DNA from: Steromphala cineraria
Taxonomy: Eukaryota > Mollusca > Gastropoda > Trochida > Trochidae
DNA: 64,000 nucleotides
Assembly (NCBI GenBank): GCA_916613615.1
Contig: OU744720.1
Coordinates: 66,499,971-66,563,970 of the forward strand
Direction: 5' to 3'
The notes beneath the pieces are model-generated. The model searched no databases and had not been told where the DNA came from. It worked only from the letters and a program-made list of their open reading frames with translations. Positions 1 through 12,493 of this stretch are shown here, piece by piece (the first letter of the stretch is position 1; each line of letters begins with the position of its first letter). The position numbers and the translations under genes were made by a program.

Positions 1-1409
1 GTTGTAACAGGATCTAAAAAACGCCCCTGCAGGCGACAAATAACTGAGGGTGAAATCTGGAGACGTCTTTAAAGCTCCCTGATGAATAAGTGTTCTTCGA
101 GCCAGCCTATCGTTCTGGCTCGACTGACACTGACAAACTGAAATATGACAATCGTACAAATGGTCTGTCTTCACCATGTTTGTTTGAAAGAGTATATGTG
201 AAGAAGTGAAAATCAAAACCATTAAAACACGAAATATATCAAACATAACTAACTAGGTGGTTTACTAAAAACGGATATTTGCTAACTTGATACTGTCAAC
301 TGTCTGGTCAATCAATTCTTTGTCAAGATAAACATACTTAAGCACTTTATTATATAAGTTTATATTCCCAAAGTTACCACATTTGTTTACATAAGAACAA
401 ACACGAAGGCAACAGCGTCAAAATGAGTCAGGAAACCTTGTAGGGGAATGAATACATATGGCTTTTATTGAATGATAAAATCATACTCTGTCACCATGAA
501 TTTAGTCTTGTTTAACCAAAAGGACACACTTCAAAGAAAGGTTATTACCAACATATATCATAAGGGCGCATACATTCAGCTCAAATGTAACCAATGATCC
601 ACATTAACGGTTAAGACGCGAATACATCAACGCCTTTCAGCTTGAGTGTTTGCTTATGAACTGGCTTAATCTGATTAGCCAGCTATCCCATAATTCATTA
701 ATGCACCGCATCCCTTAACTCAGTGGAGAATATGTCAAGTGTGAATAAATGCAGAATGCAAACTTACACACAGTTGTTTGTCAATTTTAGATATAAACTT
801 CCATACAGTTGCTTTCAATTTTAGCTTACAATAGATAAACATCGTTCAACAAAAAGTTCCGAAATGTTTTGAATCCCTGACCAGTTTCACACTTCTCAGT
901 GATCATTATGGGGTCTTTATGAAGTTGCCATACTATGACGTTACATAACAAGTGGCGCATTACTCATTACAATCGATGCGAACCCACAGATTGGCAACGT
1001 CATTTATTCACATTAATCTCATATGTAATAAACACAGTTTGGTAATATGTATATGGACATATGAGACATTTATTATGTTCATTGTGTCTTGAAAAGTATG
1101 TTGATATAATTTATCTCTTTTTATCGCTATCTGACTAGAACACAAGTAAAGATTGAACTGGTTGCATATTGTACAAATCGGAATAGTCATATTTTTGTTA
1201 AACAGTTCATTGTTTACTTTGTCTTTTAGAGTGGAAATCTAGAGGTTGAAGGAGTAAGTAGGAGGACATTAAATTTCTGTGAAGGAACAACTTCTTTACG
1301 TTCATCTTTTGTGCACAAACATTGCTTTCCATGTAACGTGTTTTGAAAATATACACTCGATAGTCACTCCATCAAGAATTTCAGAAATTCGGTATAAACT
1401 TACTATGCT
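1..1409. other. Non-coding start of block A
   Basis: Only short unsupported ORFs are present. The stretch is matched by 31991-33467 with substitutions and small indels, including indels that would break any frame. A small hairpin lies at 100-122 (GAGCCAGCC and GGCTCG). No gene seen. Confidence 0.7.
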
Positions 1410-1413
1410 TTAA

Positions 1414-1769
1414 AGGGGCAGTAGCACGTTTTAAGGGGGAATATAAGGTGATGTCAGGAAAATGAAAATAAATGGTTCCAATTGAAAGACAATGTATTTA
1501 AACTAAATGAAGCAGTTATTATTTAAATATATAACTTAAAGTTCAGCCATGCGATTCCTTTTTCTTACAAAAAGGAATTAAAGGTGTTCACACAAAAATG
1601 GCCGCCAATGGATTTTATGTGAATCCTCATACTTTGTCCTCTGACTATGGGTGATTGGCTTGTGTAATGAGATTTTTGACACTGTCAATATAATACATTT
1701 AACATTTACTTACAATTATAAGTGAAAGATTTGAAATATAAAATTATCAAAAAACGTGCTACTGCCCCT
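1414..1769 (+). mobile_element. TTAA-flanked MITE, copy 1
   Basis: This 356-bp element has terminal inverted repeats AGGGGCAGTAGCACGTTTT and its complement at the right end. It is flanked by TTAA at 1410-1413 and 1770-1773. Block B has the empty site with a single TTAA near 33465, proving insertion after the duplication, or precise loss from B. TTAA duplication is typical of the piggyBac and Kolobok superfamilies. No coding capacity is seen. The interior contains AAAATGGCCGCCAATGG, kept in the other copies. Confidence 0.93.
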
Positions 1770-1773
1770 TTAA

Positions 1774-3060
1774 ACGCTGACCATACAAGTAATTAATAGT
1801 CGTGGTTATTGATTTTAATGCCAAATTTATAAATCACAAATGCGCAGAAACTATTTGCAACGTCTCGGAACAATCACCAGATGTGTCTAACAAAGAATCC
1901 TGAACGGTTAAAGGAAAAAGTATACACAAACGGTTTACAAAAATGGCATTACGCCATTTAACAATAAAGATGACAGAAAGAACCATTGATTTTCCCAGGC
2001 CTGAGAGTGACATGTTATTTGTTATTGCCAATTATGCAATACGAAGATAGAGATTGATAAAACTTGATCATAATTAGAGTCATTTAGAATTTTTTTTAAA
2101 TATCTTAAGAGTTGAAGATTTAGTGACATAAAATACCTGCACGAGGATTCGGCCTCGAATACAAAATTATATATATACTATCCAACTCTCTTTATCTAAA
2201 AGATATAAATCCACGTGAAAAGAAACAGAGAAACCAACTCTCCTTATCTAAAATATACTTTCGTATATATAATCAAATGAGTTAAATAAAATCATCTAGC
2301 CATGTTTGTGACATCCTAAAGCTAGATAGTTATTCAGTAACTGTAATCTGAGCAACCGTATTCTCTTAAATCTAACTTTTCCATTAAATTTGTGTTGTAG
2401 GATCACTGATGTGTCTTTATTTGATTAAGCTGGAACCAAACGTGCTTCTGGCAAAGTCTTGTTGAAATGAGGCACTAACAAGGATGGAAGTGGATTGCTA
2501 TATGTACCTAATGCAATTGGAAGTATCTGGAACAGGCTATGGGAGGGACGGTGCTGATGTACATGTAGACTATAGTTGCTATAGGAAGGTTATTTACAAT
2601 CCATCCCAGGGTGTCCTACTTACCGCCATACGGATATAATAAACTGAAAACTGCTGTAAATACACATATGTTTTGCAGATAATACATATAAACATTGATA
2701 ATTAAATAATCATTTAGAAATTATTTATGTATGCGCGTATGATAATATAGTTTGAGAGATGCTTCCCTACATATCTTAAATATATAATTGGATTTTCATA
2801 TAGAACTATGGTATGTCTCTTCTCCTTTGTATGAAAGGGCCATTTCACTAGTATCAACAGCTTCATTGCTCAACAGATACCACTATTTACCTAGTGAATA
2901 TTTTCGTAACGTGCTTTATATCATAAACTTATTTAAAAGTAACGTTTTGATGATCATATTTCTATGTAGTTTGAGTGAAAACTTCCGGATTTCAGGATTC
3001 TTATTTAAGTGTGAAATCCTTTCAAATGAGGAGAATATCAAATTCAGGCCCAAAATTTTA
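1774..3060. other. Non-coding part of block A
   Basis: The stretch is matched by block B at 33470-33645, 35108-35176 and 36338-37400. The TA dinucleotide at about 1953-1954 and the ACATGT near 2016 are the empty sites of the two insertions found in B. No gene or RNA seen. Confidence 0.6.
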
Positions 3061-3186
3061 GGTTATTCCCTCACTGTTTACTTAATGTCTTTGATGAACA
3101 CAGATGTGCCTGTCTGGTCTGTTGTAGCACGCATTAGAGATAATAGACCCTTGGGAGGATCAATTAGAAGTATTTGGGCAATGTAA
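2788..3186 (+). pseudogene. Coding-like fragment with a DVPVW motif, block A copy
   Basis: An open frame of about 132 codons begins at a TTG, so its true start is unknown. Only the last third looks like protein: 3068-3165 encodes an L-x-x-L-M-N-T-D-V-P-V-W-S-V stretch followed by R-P-L-G-G. That part aligns without gaps to the frame at 28193-28354 and to the minus-strand frames at 25055-25156 and 49525-49626. Its counterpart in block B (37291-37530) keeps the same tail but has lost the upstream frame. I do not recognise the family. It may be a relic exon or a piece of a mobile element. Confidence 0.4.
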
Positions 3187-6100
3187 TTGTTGGTCAGACC
3201 AAGTGATTAGTATAACTTTTGACGTACAAATAAGACAATAAACGATGATTCATAAAACGTTAGATTAAATGTCAAATAAAATGTCACGACGAACAATATT
3301 TCCAAGTTATGATGTTTATCGACACAGTTTGCTTGTTGATTAAGTTATCATTTTGTTTTGTTATCAATCAATGGGTATTTATGACTATGGAAATGTGATG
3401 ATTTTGATGGAACTATGGGACAACACTGGAAAAAAGCTAAATCATGTCCATTGTATGTTATTGAACAAATATATCATTACAAAACTGTTGGTTATACACA
3501 TGACATCTTTTTGACAGAGACACAAGCAAACAAAGTCTGTGTTATCAAAATACTAGATATTTAATGGCTTTTTGATCGGCTCTCGAGTTCTTCTTCCAAA
3601 TTACTGATAATGGTTATCTGATCGGAAACAAAACATACCAGACATGTCTATGCATACTTGATGAACAATGACGTATAGTTCCCTGTTGGTCAGTGAATGC
3701 AGATAACGTTCAATATATCAAACATAACTAGCACAATGACCTTTTTCTCAATATGCAGTTAATTGTCTTTACGAATTGAAATTTTGCCTTTTAGTCTATT
3801 AAACACAAGGTAATGGTTAAACTTTAATCGTTTTATTCTAATTAAATGAAGAATAGCGTTTCTTTACTTTTGATAATAGGTAGATCTTAATTTTATTTCG
3901 TTTATTGGATAATCGTGGCATATATTGACATATATTAACACTATCCATTAATATAAAATTGATGATGAAGTGACAACATACATTTCTTGAACCAGGGTAG
4001 CTTAAGAATTTGATAGAAACACCAATCCGAGAGTTCATATACATATCATATGTTTTCTTCTTTCAGATAACAAGCAATGATTCCTTCCTTAATATAATAA
4101 TACTATATTGTCATAAATCTGTCGGTTCCTCTCTGACTATAGGATATCTTGTAAACTTAAAATCAAATTAGTTCAAAAGAATGTATTAATGATCAGTTAA
4201 ATGATCCATTACCTTTCTTCTGTAAAGATAATTAAAATCATTAAAGTGGCCAAATTTTAACAAATTACTGAGTTTGATGTGAGTTCTAATTAATATTGTT
4301 CCACTCTAGTTTTCTCATGTTTGCATGTGATCCTTTTAAGCTGTCGAGAAAACGCTTGCAACACAAATTTACATGGTAATTAAGTGTCCGAAAAAACATA
4401 TACATGTATATATAAATTCGGTCAAACTGTGTATCCTTTAACGTCAGGTTTCGTAAACTGAAACTCCTTTCTCGATGATAAATTGTTATAACCATGAACC
4501 AAAAATATCAGTATCAGATGAGAATCTGTAATAAAGGCACTTACTTTATCATTCGTAGATGTGGAAGCCAAAAGGGGTTGATCGGCATTGCCTCCTCAAA
4601 TTGTATGTTTGCTATTGAGAGGCTTAGTGTATAGTTGATCTCTATTTATGTTTTGTCGTTTTTGGGTGTATAATACTGGTGTATGAAGCAGAGTTTCAGA
4701 TAACAATACTATATGCTTGTTTGAGATATTTATTTTTTGCTGAGAAAACTAATTTATCTCATAACAGATATCGACCAGATGATAGTGATTAAGACAGAAG
4801 AATGAGAAAACACCTTTATCGTTTATGTTAACTTAATATTGCAAATGTTTGTTATCAGCGTCCATATCTTTCGGCTTTAAAATAATTGCTCATTATCTTT
4901 GCGTGCAACTGAAGTCTTTATTCCAACGGAAATCAATTTCTCTATAAATGCTTTAACATGTTTACAACTACTTTGGGGCAATATATCAAGATGATATAAA
5001 AAGGAATGATTCAAATCTGTAAAAAGACACATTGAAAATGAATTGATGTTTTTATTTGGAGATTCATGTTCTTTGGATTATCTGTTACACAATCTGCGAA
5101 TATTGAATAACCTTTTATAACATAAAATTCCTTTCCTTTAATGATGACGATAAGAGATAAAGTTTAGAAAAAATATATAATATTGGCTGAAGCATCGTTT
5201 TTTCATAAATTGATAATATTCTGACCTAAAAACAATCAGGATGTTGAATGTATTTTCATTTTTTTATTCCTTGGCACGAGCATTTTGAAGGCAGCTTGCT
5301 TTAATTATTGATTGAACATCCAGAAGACGCTAATCAGCAACCAGATTAAAAAGACATTTCGTAACATCTTGTAATGTAAAACAGGATTATTCTCATGGGA
5401 AATAACTTGCACTAAAAGCGATGAATGTAGCACATCTTAAAGACACTTTAGGGAATATTGTGTAAGGTTTTGTATTGAGAGTGATATATAACTCGAAAAA
5501 CACCCTATGATACGTATTAACAAATTCTTTGATCTCTTATCTACATGCACATCACCATTGCACTAAATGCTTTGCTTGACAAACCCCTTTTATTGGAAAA
5601 AGTGGCAGAATTTACACTTCTCACGAAACCTTACATTATTATGTTTTTACATGTGGATTCAGATTTAAATGAATTCTTATCATGCCACTATTTTTCATCT
5701 TTCAAAGCAAACTGCATTAATAAGATCTGTGATTAGAAACTGAAGTAGGAAAAAGATAAGTTACTTTGAAATTTATTTCAGGCAAGGAAGTCCTGACAGT
5801 TCTTTCAGGAGTGTTCTCTTTTTTTTAGATTTTTAGATTTTCGGATTACTAGAGCTTTACCTGTGATATTTAACATTTCAGCCACAGAAAGGAGTACAAA
5901 ATACATATATATACAAATAATGAATTATGTAAACCATGCTTCAGCGACCATTCTAACCAGAGCTTATTTAAAACAACATTATCAAGTAATATTTACTGAT
6001 TAATTTAATGAAAGAAGATTTTTGTCTGTTTACCGGGTCCTCTTTTACCTACCTAATACGATTTAAAGACACACACACATCTGATTGCTAAAAATCACTG

Positions 6101-6607
6101 CTAAATTGTAAAACAGATTAATAAACTAATCTTATGCGAGATCAGCATAAACCCTGTTATATAAATTGAACTGGTAGTTGATGGTAAGTACAATGAGTAG
6201 GATTTTAAGCCAAAAACTAAATAATGGGCAATAACCACTCTCTCCTGAATTATTTCATTTCGGTTTCAAGGGTTTTATGCTATAACAAACTGTTGTCATA
6301 GATATTAAATTAATCGTTAAAAATATTAATCTAGACGTTCTATCTGAATGATAAACCAATTGAAAACTTGGAATTGAATCCTGTGAATAACTGTATTACT
6401 TGTGTATTTGATAACACGGGTGATCTTAGTTACTTTTTCAGAAATGGAACTACTTGCTATCTTTGTTTCTTATATTTTCTTATAAAAACACTTCATACAT
6501 ATTAAAGACAACAACAAATTAATGAATGTATACTCCAGGTTGCTAGTTTTGCACACAAAAACGCATTTAGTCTGATCCATGTTGTTCTTTTGGTGAATGT
6601 ATTGTTA

Positions 6608-6724
6608 TTATTCATACTGGAGTCTGTGAATGTTAAAGACATAACAGGATGCCACCTGATGGTCTGGGAAGGCGAAATATGGAATATTGACGCACAACAG
6701 AACAATCAAGAAGCCATGTTTCAT
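6608..6724 (-). CDS. Tiny ORF with hydrophobic N-terminus (block A)
   Basis: The frame has 38 codons starting MKHGFLIVLLC, followed by a polar stretch and a stop. The same-length frame exists in block B at 41804-41920 (MKNGLLIVLLW). The first 15 or so residues look like a signal peptide, and a CAG/GTGGCA after codon 23 could be a splice donor of a first exon. The A/B difference rate (about 5 in 117) is no lower than in the flanks, so selection is not shown. It could be chance. Confidence 0.2.
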   Translation of the reverse strand: MKHGFLIVLLCVNIPYFAFPDHQVASCYVFNIHRLQYE

Positions 6725-6961
6725 GACTTTTGCGTCTTTGGGGAAACAAGTTGACACCCTAAAGTCTCAATGAATGTAGGCATATCACCTACAAAAACAA
6801 GCACTTTGTGAGGGTAAAATAAGATGGAACAGAGCAATCTTTTATTATATTGCTGCCGACCAAGATCAACTGAATATATGTATGACTTTACCCGATTCAA
6901 AGAAGACATAAGTATACAATGTCTATATGTAATCTTCGGTTACCACTGCAGGAAATAAAGA

Positions 6962-6982
6962 CTCTCTCTCTCTCTCTCCCTC
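6962..6982. repeat. (CT)n microsatellite
   Basis: A CT dinucleotide run. The block B counterpart near 42170-42184 is shorter and interrupted. Confidence 0.8.
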
Positions 6983-8981
6983 AGTGGTTCTTTGGTGTTT
7001 GCTTACTTTAAATAAGGTTAGCATATGGTTTTTTTTGTTACTTTAAAATATCTCAGTTATCAGAATAATAATGTTACCATCACCTGTTCTATAACGGTTT
7101 CGTGTTTATGGTTTTTGCCAATGGTTGCTTTATTAATAGTTGCTATCAATAGCTCAAATGTTTGTTGGTTGTTGATCATGCTCACCGTACCGTACTGAAA
7201 GTTTCTTCATCAACCGTTTGCATTATTAATGTCTTGCTTGTTAACATCTATAAACGGTTCTAATTTTTAAAATGAAAGGTGTCTTGATCATTATGTCATG
7301 ATCTACAATATGGTGAGTCTTGATTATGTGCAAATATATATATGTTATTATCGATAACAATGTCTTACATTTATCTTGACATAAAGAATGAACTATATAT
7401 GTGTTTCTTATTTGTGGCCATTTGTAAACATTAAAATGATTGAAAGTATAATAATGCTTAATTGTCAAAATATGCCAGAAATATCACATAAATGTTATGA
7501 ACAAAACAATGTTTATTAAATGGTAAGAGTTATAATGATCATATCGTGCAGTATCATGTTTCTAGGAAATGTTTTATAATTCACAAAACATACTCCTTAA
7601 AAGAAAAACCGTTTGATTGAATGAACATTAATCATCATTACACTATATAAAAATGGATAGAGATGTGTGGAATGTTAGACACAATTTTATTAAATATTAA
7701 AAATTCATATTTGGCAATTTGGCCAAAAAGGTCAATATTGGTTAAAACTATCATATGTCCTTAATTTATTACTCAGAATGATTTGAAATTATCATTAATG
7801 TATATGTTAGATAAACAGGCGATGGCAAAATTATTAGCCTAATGAAAACCATAACTAAGGATTCAAGGAATATTGTGTGGGACGAAATTATGATATTATA
7901 AAGTTCAAGATTTAGGAAACAAACTTTTGATCGAAAACTGTAACACTGGAACATTTAATCATAAATCTAGTGTTTCCAAGTGTTCATTATTATTATTTTT
8001 AAACCTGATTTTGCATTTCAAAATAATAATTAGTTTGACCAAAAAGATTCTTCAATGCAAAGCAAATACAAAGTTTTCCTTATCCTTTGTAAGCTAATGA
8101 TATTAACTAAGTATACGTACAACTATTGGATTAATTCACATGCTATGAACTATTTCAAACGGATATATCAATCTTGTGTTGGCTCTTTCTGTATTGTTCT
8201 GATCATTAACGTTGAAATTAACATGCTTTGAAGGGATGTACATTCCAAGATGAACTATCCTGCAGGAGATTGGGAAATTAGATTCCAGACAACCAAAGAG
8301 TGTGTACAATGCTGTAGGCTATTGCAATATGAATGGAGTACTTTATTTTCAACGGCATAAGTAGCTGCAATCCCTATCTAAGAACAGGCTTTTGATAAGC
8401 ATTGCTAGTTAGTCTACAGAAGACGGTAACAGTTGACATTAAGCCTCTTGCAACCAATCAATATGTGAAGCATCAAGTTGGTTCAATACCATGCTCTTTC
8501 CCTCAAACATTTCATCATATAATGAAACTTTCAAAAGGGCGATTATAGAAAGCGTCGAGGAAAAGGATCAATATGAGAAATCGCCTTGAAAAAGGATTTT
8601 ATTAATAACCATTAACAAGAGAAAAAATTGACATGGGCTCCATGTGAAAAATATATACTTTGATGTCCTTATACTTTTCGCTGACCCTGAGTTTCTGTGT
8701 TTTTTTTTTTTCATTTTGAAATGCTTCCATTTACGATAAACTCCGCTTTGACCTGCTTGCCATTTTGTAACACTATTTGAGCCGCAGAATATTAGGGAAT
8801 AATAAGGAACAAAATGACACCTTCAAGAGGGTCAGAGGCGGGTCTTAAGAATAAACAGCCATCAGGGAAAGGTCATGAAAAACGATAAGAGGTTTTCATT
8901 GTAAACATGACAGATGTGCTAAAAATTATGATAAAAGCCTTTTTGGAAGTTCAGCATTCGAATGTTGAAGTCACAACTTAC

Positions 8982-9110
8982 CGTAAAACTGTCAGTATTA
9001 GAAAGCGACATTATTCCTATCCAATACTCATAGAAAAGCAGAACTGAACCGATAGCTTTTTGTTGAAAGACAATTAATGTAATCAAAGCTTCTGTTACTG
9101 TTTGCTGAAT
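8982..9110 (-). CDS. Candidate internal exon, membrane-protein-like (block A)
   Basis: This 129-bp, 43-codon frame is preceded on the minus strand by an acceptor-like TTTTGTAATCAG and followed immediately by a strong donor GTAAGT. It encodes IQQTVTEALITLIVF, then a hydrophobic segment around SVLLFYEYWIGI. Both splice signals and the frame are intact in block B (44155-44283), with only a few amino-acid changes. It starts in phase 0, which fits the phase-0 end of the candidate exon upstream (10282-10534). The family is not recognised. It could still be a fortuitous frame in a young duplication. In block A the next in-frame segment downstream meets an early stop, so this copy may be a pseudogene. 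Confidence 0.42.
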
Positions 9111-10281
9111 CTGATTACAAAATATATGCATTTTAACCCTGAATAGAATTTTATTGTAGAACCAGTTGGACCAATTGCGTTATATTATTGATTACTGACG
9201 ATTTTGTAAAACTTTATCTGAGGTTGACACTTTTTACGATATTATTACTTTATCAAACCTATATGCATCAATCAACTTTCAAGACTGACATTGATAGTTT
9301 GAAATTGAATGAGGTTTATTTAAAATCAAACTCTAAGATGTGTAATTTTTTCCTTTTATTTGTTTATCATTTACATTGTTGTAAGTTCTATGAGTGCTTA
9401 AGTCTGTTGTTTGTTCACTTATTTTTTCTTAATTGTAACACAAATTTCAAATGAAGACAATGCGGGAGAAAATAAATCGTTTTCTCCTGTAATCTTTATT
9501 CTTATATGAGATGTAGAAGATCAGTTCTTCATAATTAAATATTAGTGCAAGTTTTTTCGGGGCACATCTGGCGATACCGAAATGGTGTTAACAATTTATT
9601 TTGCTCGTTGATTGATGAGTTTGTTTATATCAAAATAAAATAATGAGGCAAGGATGATTTTATAAATGGAACAGAACATCGTTTACTGGTAAGGGAATTA
9701 TAACTAGTTACACATGGAAGATATGTATTGGACCTTTTTTTAAAAGACTCAGTGTTTCATACAAGATTAGTTTTTCATGGCAGTGATGAAAACTTAAACT
9801 CTTATAGCTTTATATTCAAAATCAGGATGAAGGGTCTAAAGATGTGTTCGTTTCCATGAGAGTTCATGATACAGCAATGTCAATCCAGCCAAATTGGCGC
9901 TTGTTAAATCATCATAAAGTTCAATAATTACCCAAGAATAGGCTTCAAAACGTGTTATATATCTTGGGAAAACTGCCACATTAAAAAATGCACATATACA
10001 ACTTTAACCTATTAAATTATGATGGCATATTCACCTTAAATATCAAACATATGATATGTATACTAGATTCGTTTTCAATGAAAACGAATTTTTTTTTGGC
10101 GTATTTCCAAAACCAGGTTATTGATTATCCAAACATGCGTAAAGAATAGTGCAAGCTTTTTCATACTTGTCCTCATAATCTACCATTGTGTGCAATCTTC
10201 ACATCTTCTAAATTTATAAAAGTGAACAATGAAAAACATGTGTATGTTTTACGGTGTAGACTCTTTGAAGTATGTTTTTAC

Positions 10282-10534
10282 TATTTCATAGTTTATTCTG
10301 AGGTGGCGAACATCCATACATATTTTCTGCATAACCCTCTCGACATATATCATGACAGAAAGATACCATAATAACATGCATGCGGGAGCCAACAGAAGCA
10401 AACGTAAAACCCACAGAGACATCACAAAACTAACAGTGGCATAAAAGTTCAAAGAAGCTGTGCGAAAACATAGACAGAATGCATATAATTCAAACATAAC
10501 TAACACATAACTATCATAAAAAGTGAAACACTTC
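10282..10534 (-). CDS. Candidate exon with two transmembrane spans (block A)
   Basis: On the minus strand, an acceptor TTTTGTTAG precedes 253 bp of open frame (one base plus 84 codons) ended by a donor-like GTAAAA. The peptide begins KCFTFYDSYVLVMFELYAF and holds two strongly hydrophobic spans with many Leu, Phe and aromatic residues, then a more polar tail with a C-M-D-V-R-H-L segment. Block B has a same-length exon at 45391-45643. Its acceptor has a different sequence (an indel in the tract) but AG and phase are kept, which argues for function at the time of divergence. The shape would suit part of a multi-pass receptor or transporter, but no family motif allows a name. Confidence 0.5.
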
Positions 10535-11158
10535 CTAACAAAATATACATATGTGAATGTCCTTGCCTTATACATAGAATATATTTGACTTTCAGATATT
10601 GCATTGCAACATTGTTAGTAAGAGAAAATGGAGATGCTCTTATATATTTTTTTATTGGATAAAAGACTGTGTATTTTCTCGAAACAGAAGGGGGTCCATT
10701 TGCAAATAATATATATATATATATCTATGAATGTGTAATATTTCAATTTTGGTCGGTGTAAGATTATCCACAGTGTCGTTGTTTAACTCAATATGTTGTT
10801 GGGTTTCTTTGTTTCTTTTGTTAGTATCTACTTTCTATGACGTGGAGCTATCATGTAATTTACAGTTGAAGTGATGACAGTAGTTAAACAACAGTCACTA
10901 ACAAAGAGGACACAAAATAAAAACAATTGAAAGAATAGGTTTTGTTCATCAATCATCCTTATAAAAGAGCTTCATGTTATCGACTTTGATTGATAGTGCA
11001 GTGTACGAATGATACTTGTTATTCATTGCTTCATGAATACTCGAGTGACTATTGTTAATTCAAAACCGATGAATCAAAAGAAGGAAAGGATAAGAATAAA
11101 AAACTTAAACGACACATGACTTCATTTCATACCTTTTGAAGTACAAGTAAAGAATTTG
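10535..11158. other. Non-coding part of block A with an (AT)n run
   Basis: The stretch contains an AT run at about 10707-10726. At the equivalent place block B carries about 315 extra bases (45836-46150). A minus-strand frame open in B (46120-46345) is frameshifted by a 16-bp deletion and has a stop in A, so it is not annotated here. Confidence 0.5.
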
Positions 11159-11190
11159 TACAGACGGTTGCAGATATCTTTACCGGTACC

Positions 11191-11399
11191 TACCGCGATC
11201 AAACTGCAATCTGATTGCAGTTGACCGCGATCAAACTGCAGTCGGACCGCGGTTGACCGCGATCAGATTGCAGTCAGACCGCGGTTGACCGCGATCAAGC
11301 TGCAATCTGATTGCAGTTGACCGCGATCAGAATGCAGTCGGACCGCGGTTGACCGCGATCGGATTGCATTCTGACCGCGTTTGACCGTGGTCAATTCAG
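11191..11399. repeat. Left subterminal array of 32-bp units
   Basis: About six head-to-tail units begin TTGACCGCGATC. Each is two 16-bp halves. One half is TTGACCGCGATCAAAC-like. The other alternates between TGCAATCTGATTGCAG and TGCAGTCGGACCGCGG. Units are themselves near-palindromic. The array is GC- and CpG-rich against an AT-rich background and contains several CCGCGG sites. Confidence 0.95.
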
Positions 11400-11814
11400 A
11401 AATATTGAAAGAAGGAAAATTTGATCTTTAAAGCCCATCAGTTGATATAAAGAGGACAGTCAATTAGTACAGATATGTTTGTCTCCAGTTATAATTTGAA
11501 AACGCATAAACAATGTTATGGTTGATTTACATATGTATGGAAAAGGCATATGTTTTATGACCAAATAAAACATGTTAATTGTAAAAACTAAACATGCAGT
11601 AGTTATATGCAACATCGGTATCACCGTGTAACTTGTTACGGCCAGAAGTGATTATCAGTAATCAATACAAATAATTTTCTTTTACTCAATTCGAATTGAA
11701 TAAGACTAGGTTATGTGTTGTGAGGCGTGATTTTAATAAACATTATAGTATTTAAAAAATTGCGTAAGGTTTGACAAATCGTATTCTGGAATGAACATAT
11801 AAAGGATATTTTAA

Positions 11815-12060
11815 AGGGACAGTAGTACGTTTTTTGGAGGAATATAAGCTGATGTCAGGAAAATGAAAATAAATGGTTCCAATTGAAAGACAAATGTTTT
11901 AACTGAATGAAGCAGTAATGAATTAAATATATTTTGTAAAGTTCAGCCATTGGATTCTTGTTTTCTTACACAAAATGAGTTAAAGTTGTTCATACAAAAA
12001 TGACCGCCAATGGTCTTTATGTGAAACTTTATAATTTATTTTCTTACAATGGATGATTGT
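11815..12060 (+). mobile_element. TTAA MITE, copy 2, degenerate
   Basis: The fragment starts after TTAA (11811-11814) with AGGGACAGTAGTACGTTTTT and follows copy 1 through the GACCGCCAATGG core. Similarity fades near 12060-12130 and no right terminal repeat is seen. It lies inside the 9.5-kb element. Confidence 0.8.
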
Positions 12061-12292
12061 ATAAGAAAGCCTATTGTTTTAACACTGATGAATAATCTAT
12101 TCAATCTATAATCATACTTAAATGAAATTAATGACAATAACAGTATACGTTTAACCTGAAACGTGGGCATCTGAACAGGTTAAATTTTCAACTTCTTTTA
12201 CAGATACTCATAACAAATACGTAAAATATCATAATCACACACGAAAAGCTTACACCAATATTTAGTCATACTATACTGGTTTTCAGATAACA

Positions 12293-12493
12293 ATGGACAA
12301 TGAACTAATTTTTCAATTACATTCAGTTCACGTGTATACACCTTTGAGTTGGTATCCAATTCCCTCAAGTTATTACAAATATTTCGGTCGATTATATGTA
12401 GGTGCTGATCCTGGTACTAATCATTACAATATTACAATCGATACTTGGTTTGAACCACTGCCAAAACGTATCTTCGACAAAAATTCAATTTAG
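12293..12493 (+). CDS. Unrecognised 66-codon frame inside the 9.5-kb element
   Basis: The frame opens MDNELIFQLHSVHVY a few bases after a pyrimidine-rich TTTTCAG, and ends in TAG at 12493. Composition is protein-like (aromatic and polar mix, a GADPG turn, W and P residues) and unlike the low-complexity frames around it. It could be an exon of the element's own gene or an older host fragment. I recognise no domain, and length alone gives little support. Confidence 0.25.
   Translation: MDNELIFQLHSVHVYTPLSWYPIPSSYYKYFGRLYVGADPGTNHYNITIDTWFEPLPKRIFDKNSI

Larger units (their letters stand above)
3187..8900. other. Long AT-rich stretch of block A without a clear gene
   Basis: The stretch is matched by about 38438-43900 in block B. 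It contains scattered short ORFs that differ in frame or length between copies and have no recognisable domain. The most evenly conserved part, 8210-8580 against 43390-43770, has stops in all frames I tried on both strands. Apart from the entries listed separately, nothing supported was found. Confidence 0.6.

Noticed and set aside
2788..2990. N-terminal part of the 132-codon frame.
   Set aside because: Starts at TTG, is frameshifted in block B and is not similar to the other motif loci.
7769..7954. 61-codon minus-strand frame conserved in length at 42944-43129.
   Set aside because: Length agreement is expected from about 95% identical copies; no splice signal, domain or codon bias.
8210..8580. 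Highly conserved stretch between blocks, considered as an exon or ncRNA.
   Set aside because: Stops in all frames tried, and a young duplication alone explains the identity.
11191..11399. CRISPR-like array, because units are about 32 bp.
   Set aside because: Units are contiguous with no spacers, and the genome is eukaryotic.
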